From NCBI GenBank assembly GCA_023250095.1, contig JAHFBI010000004.1, positions 1 through 44,994 on the forward strand: 44,994 nt of DNA. The letters run 5' to 3'. The translations under genes and the position numbers were made by a program. Origin of the DNA: Candidatus Melainabacteria bacterium (GTDB lineage Bacteria; Cyanobacteriota; Vampirovibrionia; Obscuribacterales; Obscuribacteraceae). The notes under the pieces were generated by a model. That model was not told the DNA's origin. It did not search any database and saw only the letters and a program-made list of their open reading frames with translations. Below, one piece after another: positions 28,735 through 37,339 of the stretch; position 1 is the first letter of the stretch, and every line of letters begins with the position of its first letter.

Positions 28735-29405
28735 CTCAGTCTCCTTTCTCAGCTTCAGCCGCTATCCACGCAGGGTTCGATACTTTCAAAGAGAACTCTT
28801 CCTACTGCCTGATTTTTCTCTTGTCTGTCGAGATTGTGAGCCTGGTGGCGGCCGGCTGCCTGTCCATGAACACATGCCTGGCGATTGAATTGCTGACCCA
28901 ACTGGATAGTTTGCCTCCGGAGACGTTCGTCTGTCTGTTTGTTGCATACTTTCTCTTCTTGCGCTGCCTGATGAATGTGATTGTCTGCAAGGTCTTTTTG
29001 CTTCTGGCGGAAGGCAAGAAGGTGACAGTGGACGATGTGCTTGGGTTTGATGTGCCATACCATTTGCCGCTTCTATTGAGGTATCTTGCCGGCTCGCTCG
29101 TTTTTCTTGGCTGGGGTCTGCTGGGCACGCTGTGCTTTGTCCTACCGGGTATCTTTCTTACCGCCGAGCTGCGTTTCTACAAATTCCTTGTTACAGATCG
29201 TGATGCTGACTCGATTCAAAGCTTGAAAGAAAGCTGGGAGCTTTGCGGAAGTAGCAAAGGTGAGCTTGTCACGTTCAACATCCTGACCGGCTTGCTCAAG
29301 CTTGCCGGGCTGGCCTGCCTAGTTATCGGGGTTGTGCCGGCGACTGCCGTATGTGTTCTGTCCGAGGTGCACGCTTACCGCACCCTTACCAGAACGACGC
29401 CATGA
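28731..29405 (+). CDS. Integral membrane protein
   Basis: Multiple hydrophobic segments; 4-bp overlap with the TPR gene. Confidence 0.7.
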   Translation: MTQSPFSASAAIHAGFDTFKENSSYCLIFLLSVEIVSLVAAGCLSMNTCLAIELLTQLDSLPPETFVCLFVAYFLFLRCLMNVIVCKVFLLLAEGKKVTVDDVLGFDVPYHLPLLLRYLAGSLVFLGWGLLGTLCFVLPGIFLTAELRFYKFLVTDRDADSIQSLKESWELCGSSKGELVTFNILTGLLKLAGLACLVIGVVPATAVCVLSEVHAYRTLTRTTP

Positions 29406-29466
29406 GTGCGCGTGCTGGGACATTCTAGTCTTCAAAGGATTTTTGAAATGAATTTTGAGGTTGCTG

Positions 29467-29913
29467 CTAGCGCTGATTCAGCGTTTGCTCTTGCGGCATC
29501 TTGAGCACGACGACAGTGCACGGCGCAGCGTCGACAATCTCATCGGCCATGCTGCCAAACCAGAGGCGGCTGAATCCATGGCGGGCATGACTGGGGACGA
29601 GAGCTTCATCGGCGTTCAGGTGTTTGCATGCCTGAGCAATTACTTCGGCCGTCTCGCCTGTGACAATGTCAGTTGTGGCATCTATGTTGAGCGACTCTTT
29701 GAGCATGCGCTGAATGTGAGCGAGCACGGAGGCTTCCTCATTTTTCTCCTCAGCGACGACATCGGGAATGCCTTCCACCGGGGAGTCAGCGAATCCTGGC
29801 ACAATTACGTGCACCAGATGGATCTGCGTATCGCTTGCATAATTCTGTTTCAAGATGTATGCCAGAGCGGTTTTAGCACATTGTTCTCCGTCGATTGCCA
29901 CAACGAGTTTCAT
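29467..29913 (-). CDS. Universal stress protein family
   Basis: MKLVVAIDGEQCAKTALAYILKQ...IHLVHVIVPG...DEALVPSHARHGFSRLWFGSMADEIVDAAPCTVVVLK, UspA fold with a GSMADEIV variant of the nucleotide loop. Confidence 0.92.
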   Translation of the reverse strand: MKLVVAIDGEQCAKTALAYILKQNYASDTQIHLVHVIVPGFADSPVEGIPDVVAEEKNEEASVLAHIQRMLKESLNIDATTDIVTGETAEVIAQACKHLNADEALVPSHARHGFSRLWFGSMADEIVDAAPCTVVVLKMPQEQTLNQR

Positions 29914-30400
29914 GACACTTCCCTCGATAATCTGAATTATCTGCTTATTGTGTCAAACTTTCGTGCTCAAAACATCGATCGTGCAGCTGATCTCCCTGGC
30001 GCCTGACATCAGCCTTTCAAAGTGAGACTTGGCGGAGTGCTCGCCGGTCTTGCTATCCTCTTATCAACCGTCGGCAGCTTTTCTCGTCCGGTGAAAAACC
30101 AGAACGTTTGTCGAGGGAATTCAGGGTGGTAAGTAGTACGAAATTGAATGGATATCTTTAGAGTCGAGAGTGCCGGGACATAAGATCGGCTTAATGGCGC
30201 ACTTTGTGGCTTCACTGGATATGCCTTGGTGATACGCAGGAGCCCTGAATAGGCTAAGATCTAAGGTCTTCAGATCTGATCTGCGCCGGTGGAATGAGGC
30301 TTTTCAAGCAGTATTCGCCTCAGGATCATCCACGCTAACGTATGGATTGGATAACGGGAGTCAGGGTTAGTGCCCTCCAGCGCGAACAAGGAGTTCTTCT

Positions 30401-31705
30401 ATGGTTATGGTTGAAACCGACAAAAATCAGTCCTACCTGCAAATTGACGATGCACACGTGAATCCGGTTCTTTCCCGGTCCGCGCGCATAGTGGCGGAAA
30501 GGGCGCAGGGATCCTTCATCTGGGACATGAATGGAGACGCATACCTGGATTTCGCTACGGGAATCGCCGTCAATAATATCGGGCACTGTCACCCCAAAGT
30601 AGTTGCGGCGGTGCAGAAGCAGGCAGCGGAGCTGATGCATACTTCAGTTACCACTCACCATAAGAGATACATCGAACTTGCACAGAAACTGGCTGAATTG
30701 AGCCCCGGGCGGCTCGATTCGGTTTTTCTGGCTAACAGCGGCGCCGAGGCCGTCGAAGGGGCGTTGAAGCTGGCGCGCTATATTACCGGGCGTCCCGGCA
30801 TCATCAATTTCAAGGGCTCTTTCCACGGACGCACCCTTCTGACCACTGCTCTGACAACTTCGAAACTTTATTACCGGGAGAAGTATGAGCCGCTGCCTTC
30901 CTCGATTTTCACAGTGCCTTACCCGTACCTTTATCGCTCCAACTTCCGCGACAACCCGGAAGCGCTGGTTGACGAATGTCTGAAGCAGTTTGATGTCCTG
31001 TTCAATCAGTTCATTCATCCCGAGCAAGTTGCAGCCATCCTGGTGGAGCCGGTGCAGGGTGAAGGCGGCTACATTGTGCCGCCCTTGAGTTTCTTGAGAA
31101 GACTGCGCGAGCTGGCCGACAAGAAGAATATTCTTTTGATTATCGATGAAGTGCAGTCTGGTTTCGGGCGCACCGGTAAAATGTTTGCCTGCGAGCATTC
31201 AGGTATCGAGCCTGACATCATGCTGATGGCCAAGGGTATCGCAGGCGGCATGCCGCTTTCAGCTTTCATCTCGCGTCGGGAGCTCACATCTAAATGGCCC
31301 GCCGGCCGCCACGGCTCCACTTTCGGCGGCAACCCCGTGTCCTGCGCGGCTGCTCTGGCAACTATCGAAGTTCTGCAAAGCGAGAAACTGCCCGAGCGCG
31401 CTGCCAAACTCGGCAAAGAAATACTCGAGCGCCTGCGCAAGTCCACTGCTGGCAACAAGCACGTCGGGGAAGTGCGAGGTCTGGGCTTGATGATAGCCGT
31501 CGAGTTCAACGAGAAGGATGGCGAGCCCAGCCACGATATCGCCGAAAAGGTTGCCAGCAAATGCTTCGAGAACAAGCTCATCGTTCTGACTTGCGGAACG
31601 CACGGGCACGTTATTCGTCTGATTCCACCGCTAAATATGTCCGATGCGGAAATGAATCAAGGCCTCGAAATCCTCGAAAAAGCCATCGAAAGCGCCACCA
31701 AATAG
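30401..31705 (+). CDS. Class III aminotransferase (acetylornithine/GABA aminotransferase-like)
   Basis: FLDFATGIAVNNIGHCHPKVVAAV-type motif, FLANSGAEAVEGALKLAR, FKGSFHGRT, LLIIDEVQSGFGRTGKMFA, LMAKGIAGGMPLSAFI. Confidence 0.94.
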   Translation: MVMVETDKNQSYLQIDDAHVNPVLSRSARIVAERAQGSFIWDMNGDAYLDFATGIAVNNIGHCHPKVVAAVQKQAAELMHTSVTTHHKRYIELAQKLAELSPGRLDSVFLANSGAEAVEGALKLARYITGRPGIINFKGSFHGRTLLTTALTTSKLYYREKYEPLPSSIFTVPYPYLYRSNFRDNPEALVDECLKQFDVLFNQFIHPEQVAAILVEPVQGEGGYIVPPLSFLRRLRELADKKNILLIIDEVQSGFGRTGKMFACEHSGIEPDIMLMAKGIAGGMPLSAFISRRELTSKWPAGRHGSTFGGNPVSCAAALATIEVLQSEKLPERAAKLGKEILERLRKSTAGNKHVGEVRGLGLMIAVEFNEKDGEPSHDIAEKVASKCFENKLIVLTCGTHGHVIRLIPPLNMSDAEMNQGLEILEKAIESATK

Positions 31706-31754
31706 CCGGGTAACAAGCGGAGGCAGCAAGGGACGAAGCTGCCGGAGCGTCTAA
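31706..31754 (+). repeat. 103-bp repeat family, copy 2 (3' half; variant GGCAGC/GCTGCC)
   Basis: GGGTAACAAGCGGAGGCAGCAAGGGACGAAGCTGCCGGAGCGTCTAA; abuts aminotransferase stop; identical 47 bp recurs exactly 103 bp downstream. Confidence 0.92.
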
Positions 31755-31770
31755 GAAAGGAACGGAAGAG

Positions 31771-31857
31771 GCCAGCGAGCGAGAGCGGCGAGGAGCCGGT
31801 CGAAGCGAGCGGGTAACAAGCGGAGGCAGCAAGGGACGAAGCTGCCGGAGCGTCTAA
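31771..31857 (+). repeat. 103-bp repeat family, copy 3 (full unit; variant GGCAGC/GCTGCC)
   Basis: GCCAGCGAGCGAGAGCGGCGAGGAGCCGGTCGAAGCGAGCGGGTAACAAGCGGAGGCAGCAAGGGACGAAGCTGCCGGAGCGTCTAA; hairpin 31825-31830/31841-31846. Confidence 0.95.
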
Positions 31858-31874
31858 AACAAGGAACTAACAAA

Positions 31875-33434
31875 ATGACAACAAAAACAGAAAGTCGTGA
31901 ACACGCTCACGGGAAGACGGGAATGGCTCAGACTCACATGAACTATATAGATGGGCGCTGGGTCAAAGCTAAGAGCGGCGAGACTTTCGCCAGCTACAAC
32001 CCGGCCAATTTGAAAGATGTGATCGGGCATTTTGCACTGTCAGGACCGGAAGATGTCAAGGCCGCTGTCGATGCAGCGGAAAAGGCTCTTCCTGCCTGGC
32101 GGCGGACTCCGGCGCCGTTTCGCGCCGAATTGCTTTCCAAGGCCGGGCATCTGCTCGAGACAAGGAAGGAAGAGATTGCCCGGACCATGGTCCGCGAAAT
32201 GGGCAAGGTAATCAAAGAGGCCCGCGGAGATGTTCAAGAAGCTATCGACATGGCTTACTTCATGGCTGGTGAGGGACGTCGCTTGATGGGACAGACGGTT
32301 CCCTCGGAGCTTCCCAATAAATTCGCCATGGCTATCCGCCAACCCATCGGTGTCGTCGGCGTGATTACGCCCTGGAACTTTCCGATTGCCATTCCTAGCT
32401 GGAAAATATTTCCGGCACTGGTAGCCGGCAACACGGTCGTGTTCAAGCCGGCCACGGATACGGCGATGTGCGCACTCTTGCTGGTCGAGGTGTTGGTCGA
32501 AGCCGGCTTCCCGCCGGGTGTGGTAAACTTTGTCACCGGCGGTGGTGGCAAATGCGGCATGGCGATCGTGGAAGATCCGCGCGTGAGAGCTATCTCTATT
32601 ACCGGCTCCACCGAAGTCGGCCGCCAGGTCGCCGGACGCTGCGGCGAGCTCATGAAGCGCGTCTCCTGCGAACTCGGCGGCAAGAATGCCATATGCGTTA
32701 TGGAAGACGCCGAAATTGACCTGGCAGTCGACGGTGCCCTATGGGGTGCTTTCGGTACAGCCGGACAGAGATGCACCGCAGCCAGCCGCGTGATTATTCA
32801 CAAGGATCGCTACAAGGAATTTTCCGACAAGCTCGTGGCTCGCACCAGGGCTCTCAAGTTAGGCAATGGACTTGATGCTGACGTCGATGTCGGTCCTGTG
32901 GTCAACAAATCGCAACTGGAAAGCATTAATGGTTATGTGGAAATAGGCAAGAAAGAAGGCGCCAAGCTGCTTTGCGGTGGCAACATCCTCACCGACGGCG
33001 ACTTCGCCCACGGTTGCTTCCATGAGCCGACAATATTCGGTGACGTAAAACCGAATATGCGTATTGCCCAGGAAGAGATCTTCGGTCCTGTGACCGTGCT
33101 CATACAGGTGAGCAGCTTCGAGGAAGCTATCGAAGTGGCAAATGGCACTCAGTATGGATTGTCCCTGTCGATGTACACGCAGGACGTTAACCGTGCCTTC
33201 ATGGCAATGCAAGAACTGGAGTCCGGCATCGTCTATATCAACGCTCCCACTATCGGAGCGGAGATCCAGTTGCCGTTCGGCGGCGTCAAGCAGACCGGTA
33301 ACGGGCACAGAGAAGCTGGCACCACTGCCATCGATCAATTCACGGAATGGAAGGCAATTTATGTCGATTATTCCGGACGCCTGCAAAAGGCTCAGATCGA
33401 TACACATGGTGTCAGCCCTGCCGAGAAGGAATAA
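31875..33434 (+). CDS. NAD(P)-dependent aldehyde dehydrogenase
   Basis: GVVGVITPWNFPIAIPSWKIFPALVAGNTVVFKPA, ITGSTEVGRQVA, CELGGKNAICVMEDAEIDLAV, GQRCTAASRVIIH, EEIFGPV. Confidence 0.96.
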   Translation: MTTKTESREHAHGKTGMAQTHMNYIDGRWVKAKSGETFASYNPANLKDVIGHFALSGPEDVKAAVDAAEKALPAWRRTPAPFRAELLSKAGHLLETRKEEIARTMVREMGKVIKEARGDVQEAIDMAYFMAGEGRRLMGQTVPSELPNKFAMAIRQPIGVVGVITPWNFPIAIPSWKIFPALVAGNTVVFKPATDTAMCALLLVEVLVEAGFPPGVVNFVTGGGGKCGMAIVEDPRVRAISITGSTEVGRQVAGRCGELMKRVSCELGGKNAICVMEDAEIDLAVDGALWGAFGTAGQRCTAASRVIIHKDRYKEFSDKLVARTRALKLGNGLDADVDVGPVVNKSQLESINGYVEIGKKEGAKLLCGGNILTDGDFAHGCFHEPTIFGDVKPNMRIAQEEIFGPVTVLIQVSSFEEAIEVANGTQYGLSLSMYTQDVNRAFMAMQELESGIVYINAPTIGAEIQLPFGGVKQTGNGHREAGTTAIDQFTEWKAIYVDYSGRLQKAQIDTHGVSPAEKE

Positions 33435-33443
33435 GGAAGGCAT

Positions 33444-33477
33444 GGCGCCGGCAAATACCAAGATATTTGCCGGCGCC
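33444..33477. other. Perfect 14-bp intergenic hairpin
   Basis: GGCGCCGGCAAATA-ccaaga-TATTTGCCGGCGCC; no T-tract on the + strand. Confidence 0.8.
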
Positions 33478-33528
33478 GGTCTCAATGAGTAGAGGATTGT
33501 TTAACTTAAGAGTTTGGAGATAAGTCAT

Positions 33529-34728
33529 ATGGATTTCGAATTCACCTCGGAGCAAATGGCAATTCGCAAGCACATGCGTGAATTTGCCGAACGCAACATC
33601 GCCCCGGTTGCCGCGAAAAACGATCGCGATTGCAAATTCGACTGGGATGTGGCGAAGAAGATCTTTGCCGAAGGTTTTCTCGGTTGCCCGATCCCGGAAA
33701 AATACGGCGGTCTGGGGATGGACTATGTTGCTTACGGATTGATGACTGAGGAGATTAACCGGGTCTGTTCCTCGACGCGGACTCTCTTTTCCGTGCAAAC
33801 GTCTCTTGTGGCGCTGACCATTTTGCGCTGGGGAACAGAAGAGCAGAAGCAGTATTACCTGCCGAAACTCTGCAATGGAGAATTTATCGGTTGCTTTGGA
33901 CTGACCGAACCCGAGGCCGGCTCTGACGCTGCCAACCAGCAAACGCGCGCGGTCAAGGATGGCAATGATTATCTTCTCTCCGGCTCGAAGATCTGGATCT
34001 CCTGCGGCGACATCGCAACTCATGCTTTGATTTTCGCCACTGTCGATTCCAAGCTCGGGCATAAGGGAATTACTTGCTTTGTCGTCGACACTAAATCCAA
34101 AGGCTTTACAGCTCAAGAGATCAAAGGCAAGCTCGGACTGCGCGCATCCGATACTGCGTCGCTCTTCCTCGATGAAGTGCGCGTTCCGGCAAGCAATATG
34201 CTCGGCAAAGTCGGCGAGGGCTTCAAAGTTGCCATGTCGGCTCTGGACAACGGGCGCTTCTCGGTGGCTGCCGGGGCTGTCGGGCTGGTGCAAGGCTGTA
34301 TCGATGCCTGCACGCAGTATGCCATGCAACGCAAGACTTTCGGTGTGCCCATTGGCGAGCACCAGCAAGTGCAGGCCATGATTGCCGACATGGTCGCCGA
34401 CTGCGAAGCCGGGCGCCTTCTTTACTTGCGCGCCGCTCACCTGAAGAACAAGGGAGTGCGCAACACGCTCGAGACTTCGATAGCCAAGCTCTTCTGCGGC
34501 GAAGCTGCCAACCGAGCCGGTCACAATGCCGTGCAAATTTTTGGTGGCTACGGCTTCTCAGATGAATACCCGGTCGAGCGCTATTTCCGCGATGCTAAAG
34601 TGCTGAACATATACGAAGGCACCAGAGAAGTTCAGCGCATTATCATTGCTCAAGATGCGCTCGGAATTCGTTACGCCAACGGAGCGCCTACTGGACGCCC
34701 GACAGCCTTGGCTGGAGTCGCCGGCTAG
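33529..34728 (+). CDS. Acyl-CoA dehydrogenase
   Basis: CFGLTEPEAGSDAANQQTRAVKDGNDYLLSGSKIWIS, FGVPIGEHQQVQAMIADM, AVQIFGGYGFSDEYPVERYFRDAKVLNIYEGTREVQRIIIA. Confidence 0.96.
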   Translation: MDFEFTSEQMAIRKHMREFAERNIAPVAAKNDRDCKFDWDVAKKIFAEGFLGCPIPEKYGGLGMDYVAYGLMTEEINRVCSSTRTLFSVQTSLVALTILRWGTEEQKQYYLPKLCNGEFIGCFGLTEPEAGSDAANQQTRAVKDGNDYLLSGSKIWISCGDIATHALIFATVDSKLGHKGITCFVVDTKSKGFTAQEIKGKLGLRASDTASLFLDEVRVPASNMLGKVGEGFKVAMSALDNGRFSVAAGAVGLVQGCIDACTQYAMQRKTFGVPIGEHQQVQAMIADMVADCEAGRLLYLRAAHLKNKGVRNTLETSIAKLFCGEAANRAGHNAVQIFGGYGFSDEYPVERYFRDAKVLNIYEGTREVQRIIIAQDALGIRYANGAPTGRPTALAGVAG

Positions 34729-34742
34729 AATAAGTAGGTTCT

Positions 34743-36083
34743 GTGAGACAACAAATTCTGCCGGAAAGGACAGTCCGGTATCTCAGGGCGGCTGCTTCGG
34801 CAGGGCTGGCTTGCTGGCTACTTGCCGGATGCAGCCTGCTGGCCCCTTTTGAAGTGGAGCGCCACGAAAAGGCGCTTTGCGACTTACGCAATCAAGGTTT
34901 TCTATCCTTCAAGCAGGCAAAGTTGGCTGACGCCGAGCGGCTGTATCGTCAGGCCGGCTTGGAGGCGCAAACTCTGGGAGATGTCCGGACGAAAGCTACT
35001 GTCGCCAAGGAGCTGGGGGATATCTATTCAGCCGAAGGGAAATTGAAGGAAGCTGAAACTTGCTACAGAGACTTTTTGGCACTGGTGCCCCATCCTGGAA
35101 ATGACGATGCTACAGATTATGCCGGGACTCTTTCAGCGCTGGCAGCAGTCCTGGAGAAACAAGGGCGACTTGCCCAATCGGAGGCGTTCTATAAGGCTGC
35201 TTTTCAATACGCCGACAATCTTGAATCCGGCGGATATCGCATCAGGCATGACCTGCGAAGGCAGTATGCGCGGTTTCTCAAGAAAGTCGGCAAGATTTCC
35301 GAGGCTAAAAAACTTGAGTCTTTGGAGGGGCAGATGCTGTTGGAGCACGCCTATGAATTCGATCCCGACGCGGACGAGGCAACAGCTACCCGCAAGAACG
35401 CTACTTGGAACGGGCTTTGCGATCAGGCTCTCAAGGAGCAGTACAGAGGTAATACAGCCGGAGCGGAACGTCTTCTCAAGCAGGCCCTGGCAGTTGTCGA
35501 AAGTTCCGGCAAGCGTGACCGGAGGGTTCCTAGAACCTATGAGCATCTCGGGAATCTTTATTTGAGCTCCAATCAATTGCCTGCTGCCCAGGCAAGCTAC
35601 AAGAAAGAAATTGCCTTGCTGGAGGCGGTGTTGAGATCCGACGACATCATGCTAGCTACCCCCCTTGAGTCTCTCGGGCTCACGTACTTGAGGCAGAAGA
35701 AATATTCAGCTGCGGAAGCCGCCTTAAAACGGGCTCTGGCTATTCAGAGAACTACTTGTGGCGATGAGGACAAACACACAGTCTTGTTCGGACTGGCTCT
35801 TGCCGATTACTTTGCCAATCAGAAGAGATTTTCCGATGCAGCGCCGCTATACAAGAAAGTTCTCGAGAGCTCGCTGCGCCTTCCCCAGCTGGCAACTCCG
35901 TCTCTGGCGATGTCGCTGGAGCGCCTTGGCGATGCCCTGTGCAAGAGCGGGCAATATGCTCAAGCCAGGCTCTTCTATAAGCGCAGTTTGACCATTCGCC
36001 AGGGGCTTGCCGCAGGCGATGCCGTTCTTGCGGGGCTGGTGGCGAAAATCCACTGTGCTGAAAGCAAGATTCAGTGCCCGTGA
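34743..36083 (+). CDS. TPR-repeat lipoprotein
   Basis: GTG start, lipobox LLAGC; repeated TPR-like helices (AEAALKRALAIQR..., LYKKVLESSLRLPQ...). Confidence 0.85.
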   Translation: MRQQILPERTVRYLRAAASAGLACWLLAGCSLLAPFEVERHEKALCDLRNQGFLSFKQAKLADAERLYRQAGLEAQTLGDVRTKATVAKELGDIYSAEGKLKEAETCYRDFLALVPHPGNDDATDYAGTLSALAAVLEKQGRLAQSEAFYKAAFQYADNLESGGYRIRHDLRRQYARFLKKVGKISEAKKLESLEGQMLLEHAYEFDPDADEATATRKNATWNGLCDQALKEQYRGNTAGAERLLKQALAVVESSGKRDRRVPRTYEHLGNLYLSSNQLPAAQASYKKEIALLEAVLRSDDIMLATPLESLGLTYLRQKKYSAAEAALKRALAIQRTTCGDEDKHTVLFGLALADYFANQKRFSDAAPLYKKVLESSLRLPQLATPSLAMSLERLGDALCKSGQYAQARLFYKRSLTIRQGLAAGDAVLAGLVAKIHCAESKIQCP

Positions 36084-36207
36084 GGAGAACCGTGAACTTA
36101 TTTAACGACGTTAATTTATAGCACTTGGAACCTGGATTCCAAGCGTATTAGATGAGTGGAGGTTCAATTTCATTTCCCTTGTCATCATTGAGTGCAGAGG
36201 AGCAATT

Positions 36208-36414
36208 ATGGGCGGCGTTTACAAATACACAGAAATTGTCGGTACCTCCACCAAGAGCTTTGCTGATGCTGTTCAGGAAGGCGTGAAAAGAGCGGCCAAG
36301 ACCTTGAGAAATCTTGGATGGTTCGAAGTTGTCGAGCAACGCGGACAGATCAAAGAAGGACAGGTTGCCGAATTCCAGGTAACCATCAAAGTCGGCTTCA
36401 AACTCGACGACTAG
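36208..36414 (+). CDS. Dodecin (flavin-binding)
   Basis: MGGVYKYTEIVGTSTKSFADAVQEGVKRAAKTLRNLGWFEVVEQRGQIKEGQVAEFQVTIKVGFKLDD, canonical dodecin. Confidence 0.95.
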   Translation: MGGVYKYTEIVGTSTKSFADAVQEGVKRAAKTLRNLGWFEVVEQRGQIKEGQVAEFQVTIKVGFKLDD

Positions 36415-36460
36415 GTTCTCGCTTCGATGATTCAAAGGCGGTGCTTGCACCGTCGCAAAA

Positions 36461-36491
36461 GGGAGCGGCAGGTGTGAAACCTGCCGCTCCC
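36461..36491 (-). terminator. Hairpin, likely terminator for the minus-strand dxr-upp operon
   Basis: GGGAGCGGCAGGT-gtgaa-ACCTGCCGCTCCC (13-bp perfect stem); on the minus strand followed by TTTT. Confidence 0.6.
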
Positions 36492-36494
36492 TGG

Positions 36495-36597
36495 CCGTCA
36501 GGGGCCAGCGAGCAAAAGCGGCGATGAGCCGGTTGCAGTAAGCGGGTTATGAGCGGAGGCAACGACGGAGGAAGTTGCCGGAGCGGCTAAATTAAGT
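36495..36597 (+). repeat. 103-bp repeat family, copy 4 (variant GGCAAC/GTTGCC)
   Basis: First of two identical 103-bp tandem units; hairpin 36558-36563/36574-36579. Confidence 0.97.
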
Positions 36598-36700
36598 CCG
36601 TCAGGGGCCAGCGAGCAAAAGCGGCGATGAGCCGGTTGCAGTAAGCGGGTTATGAGCGGAGGCAACGACGGAGGAAGTTGCCGGAGCGGCTAAATTAAGT
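36598..36700 (+). repeat. 103-bp repeat family, copy 5 (variant GGCAAC/GTTGCC)
   Basis: Second identical 103-bp unit; tail overlaps the upp stop codon (36695-36697). Confidence 0.97.
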
Positions 36701-37339
36701 CCCGAAGATGCGGTCGCCCGCGTCGCCAAGGCCAGGAACGATGTAACCATTCTCGTTGAGGTGGTCGTCGATGGCTGCCGTCGTTATCTTGAGGTCGGGG
36801 AATTTTTCCAGCACCGCTTTGATGCCCTCCGGAGCCGCCAGGAAAGAGACCAGATGAATCGTCTTTACTTCCAGCCTGGCGAACATGGCGATGGCTGCCG
36901 CTGCCGAGCCGCCTGTGGCCAGCATCGGATCGAGGACATAGACGTGGCTTTCGGACGGGAGCTTGTCTGGCAACTTTGTGTAATAAGTAATGGCTTGCAG
37001 CGTCTCTTCATCTCGTTTCAAGCCAATGTGATAAACGCGAGCCGTGGACGGCATTATGTCCTGGGCGGCTTCCGCCAGGATAAGACCGGCCCGCAAGATG
37101 GGCGCTATCACCACGTAGTCGCTGAGAACGACTCCCTTTGCCGGTCCCAGTGGAGTCTCAACCCCTGACTCGCGCATGTTCAGGTCGCGCATGGCTTCGT
37201 AAGCCAGAAAGTGACTCAACTGGGCTGCGCGGCGCCTGAATTCGCTGGTTGGAGTCTGATAGTCCCTGAGCCTGGTCAAAATCTGCTGGCTGAGCGGGTG
37301 GTCGACTACGTGAACATTGGTCATGGTGGAAGATTTCAT
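36695..37339 (-). CDS. upp: Uracil phosphoribosyltransferase
   Basis: VHVVDHPLSQQILTRLRDYQTPTSEFRRRAAQLSHFLAYEAMRDL, VVIAPILRAGLILAEA, VYVLDPMLATGGSAAAAIAMF. Start at 37339 (ATGA overlap with dxr) or 37324. Confidence 0.96.
   Translation of the reverse strand: MKSSTMTNVHVVDHPLSQQILTRLRDYQTPTSEFRRRAAQLSHFLAYEAMRDLNMRESGVETPLGPAKGVVLSDYVVIAPILRAGLILAEAAQDIMPSTARVYHIGLKRDEETLQAITYYTKLPDKLPSESHVYVLDPMLATGGSAAAAIAMFARLEVKTIHLVSFLAAPEGIKAVLEKFPDLKITTAAIDDHLNENGYIVPGLGDAGDRIFGT

Noticed and set aside
31611-31832. Minus-strand ORF (73 aa) with APAASSLAASACYPA
   Set aside because: Spurious read-through of the intergenic repeat; the same peptide recurs at the end of the 12564-13655 minus ORF for the same reason.
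33412-34536. Minus-strand 374-aa ORF
   Set aside because: Antisense shadow of the acyl-CoA dehydrogenase.
36495-36700. Possible CRISPR-like direct repeats
   Set aside because: Only two 103-bp units with no unique spacers and no cas genes in the window; better explained as tandem copies of the dispersed repeat family.
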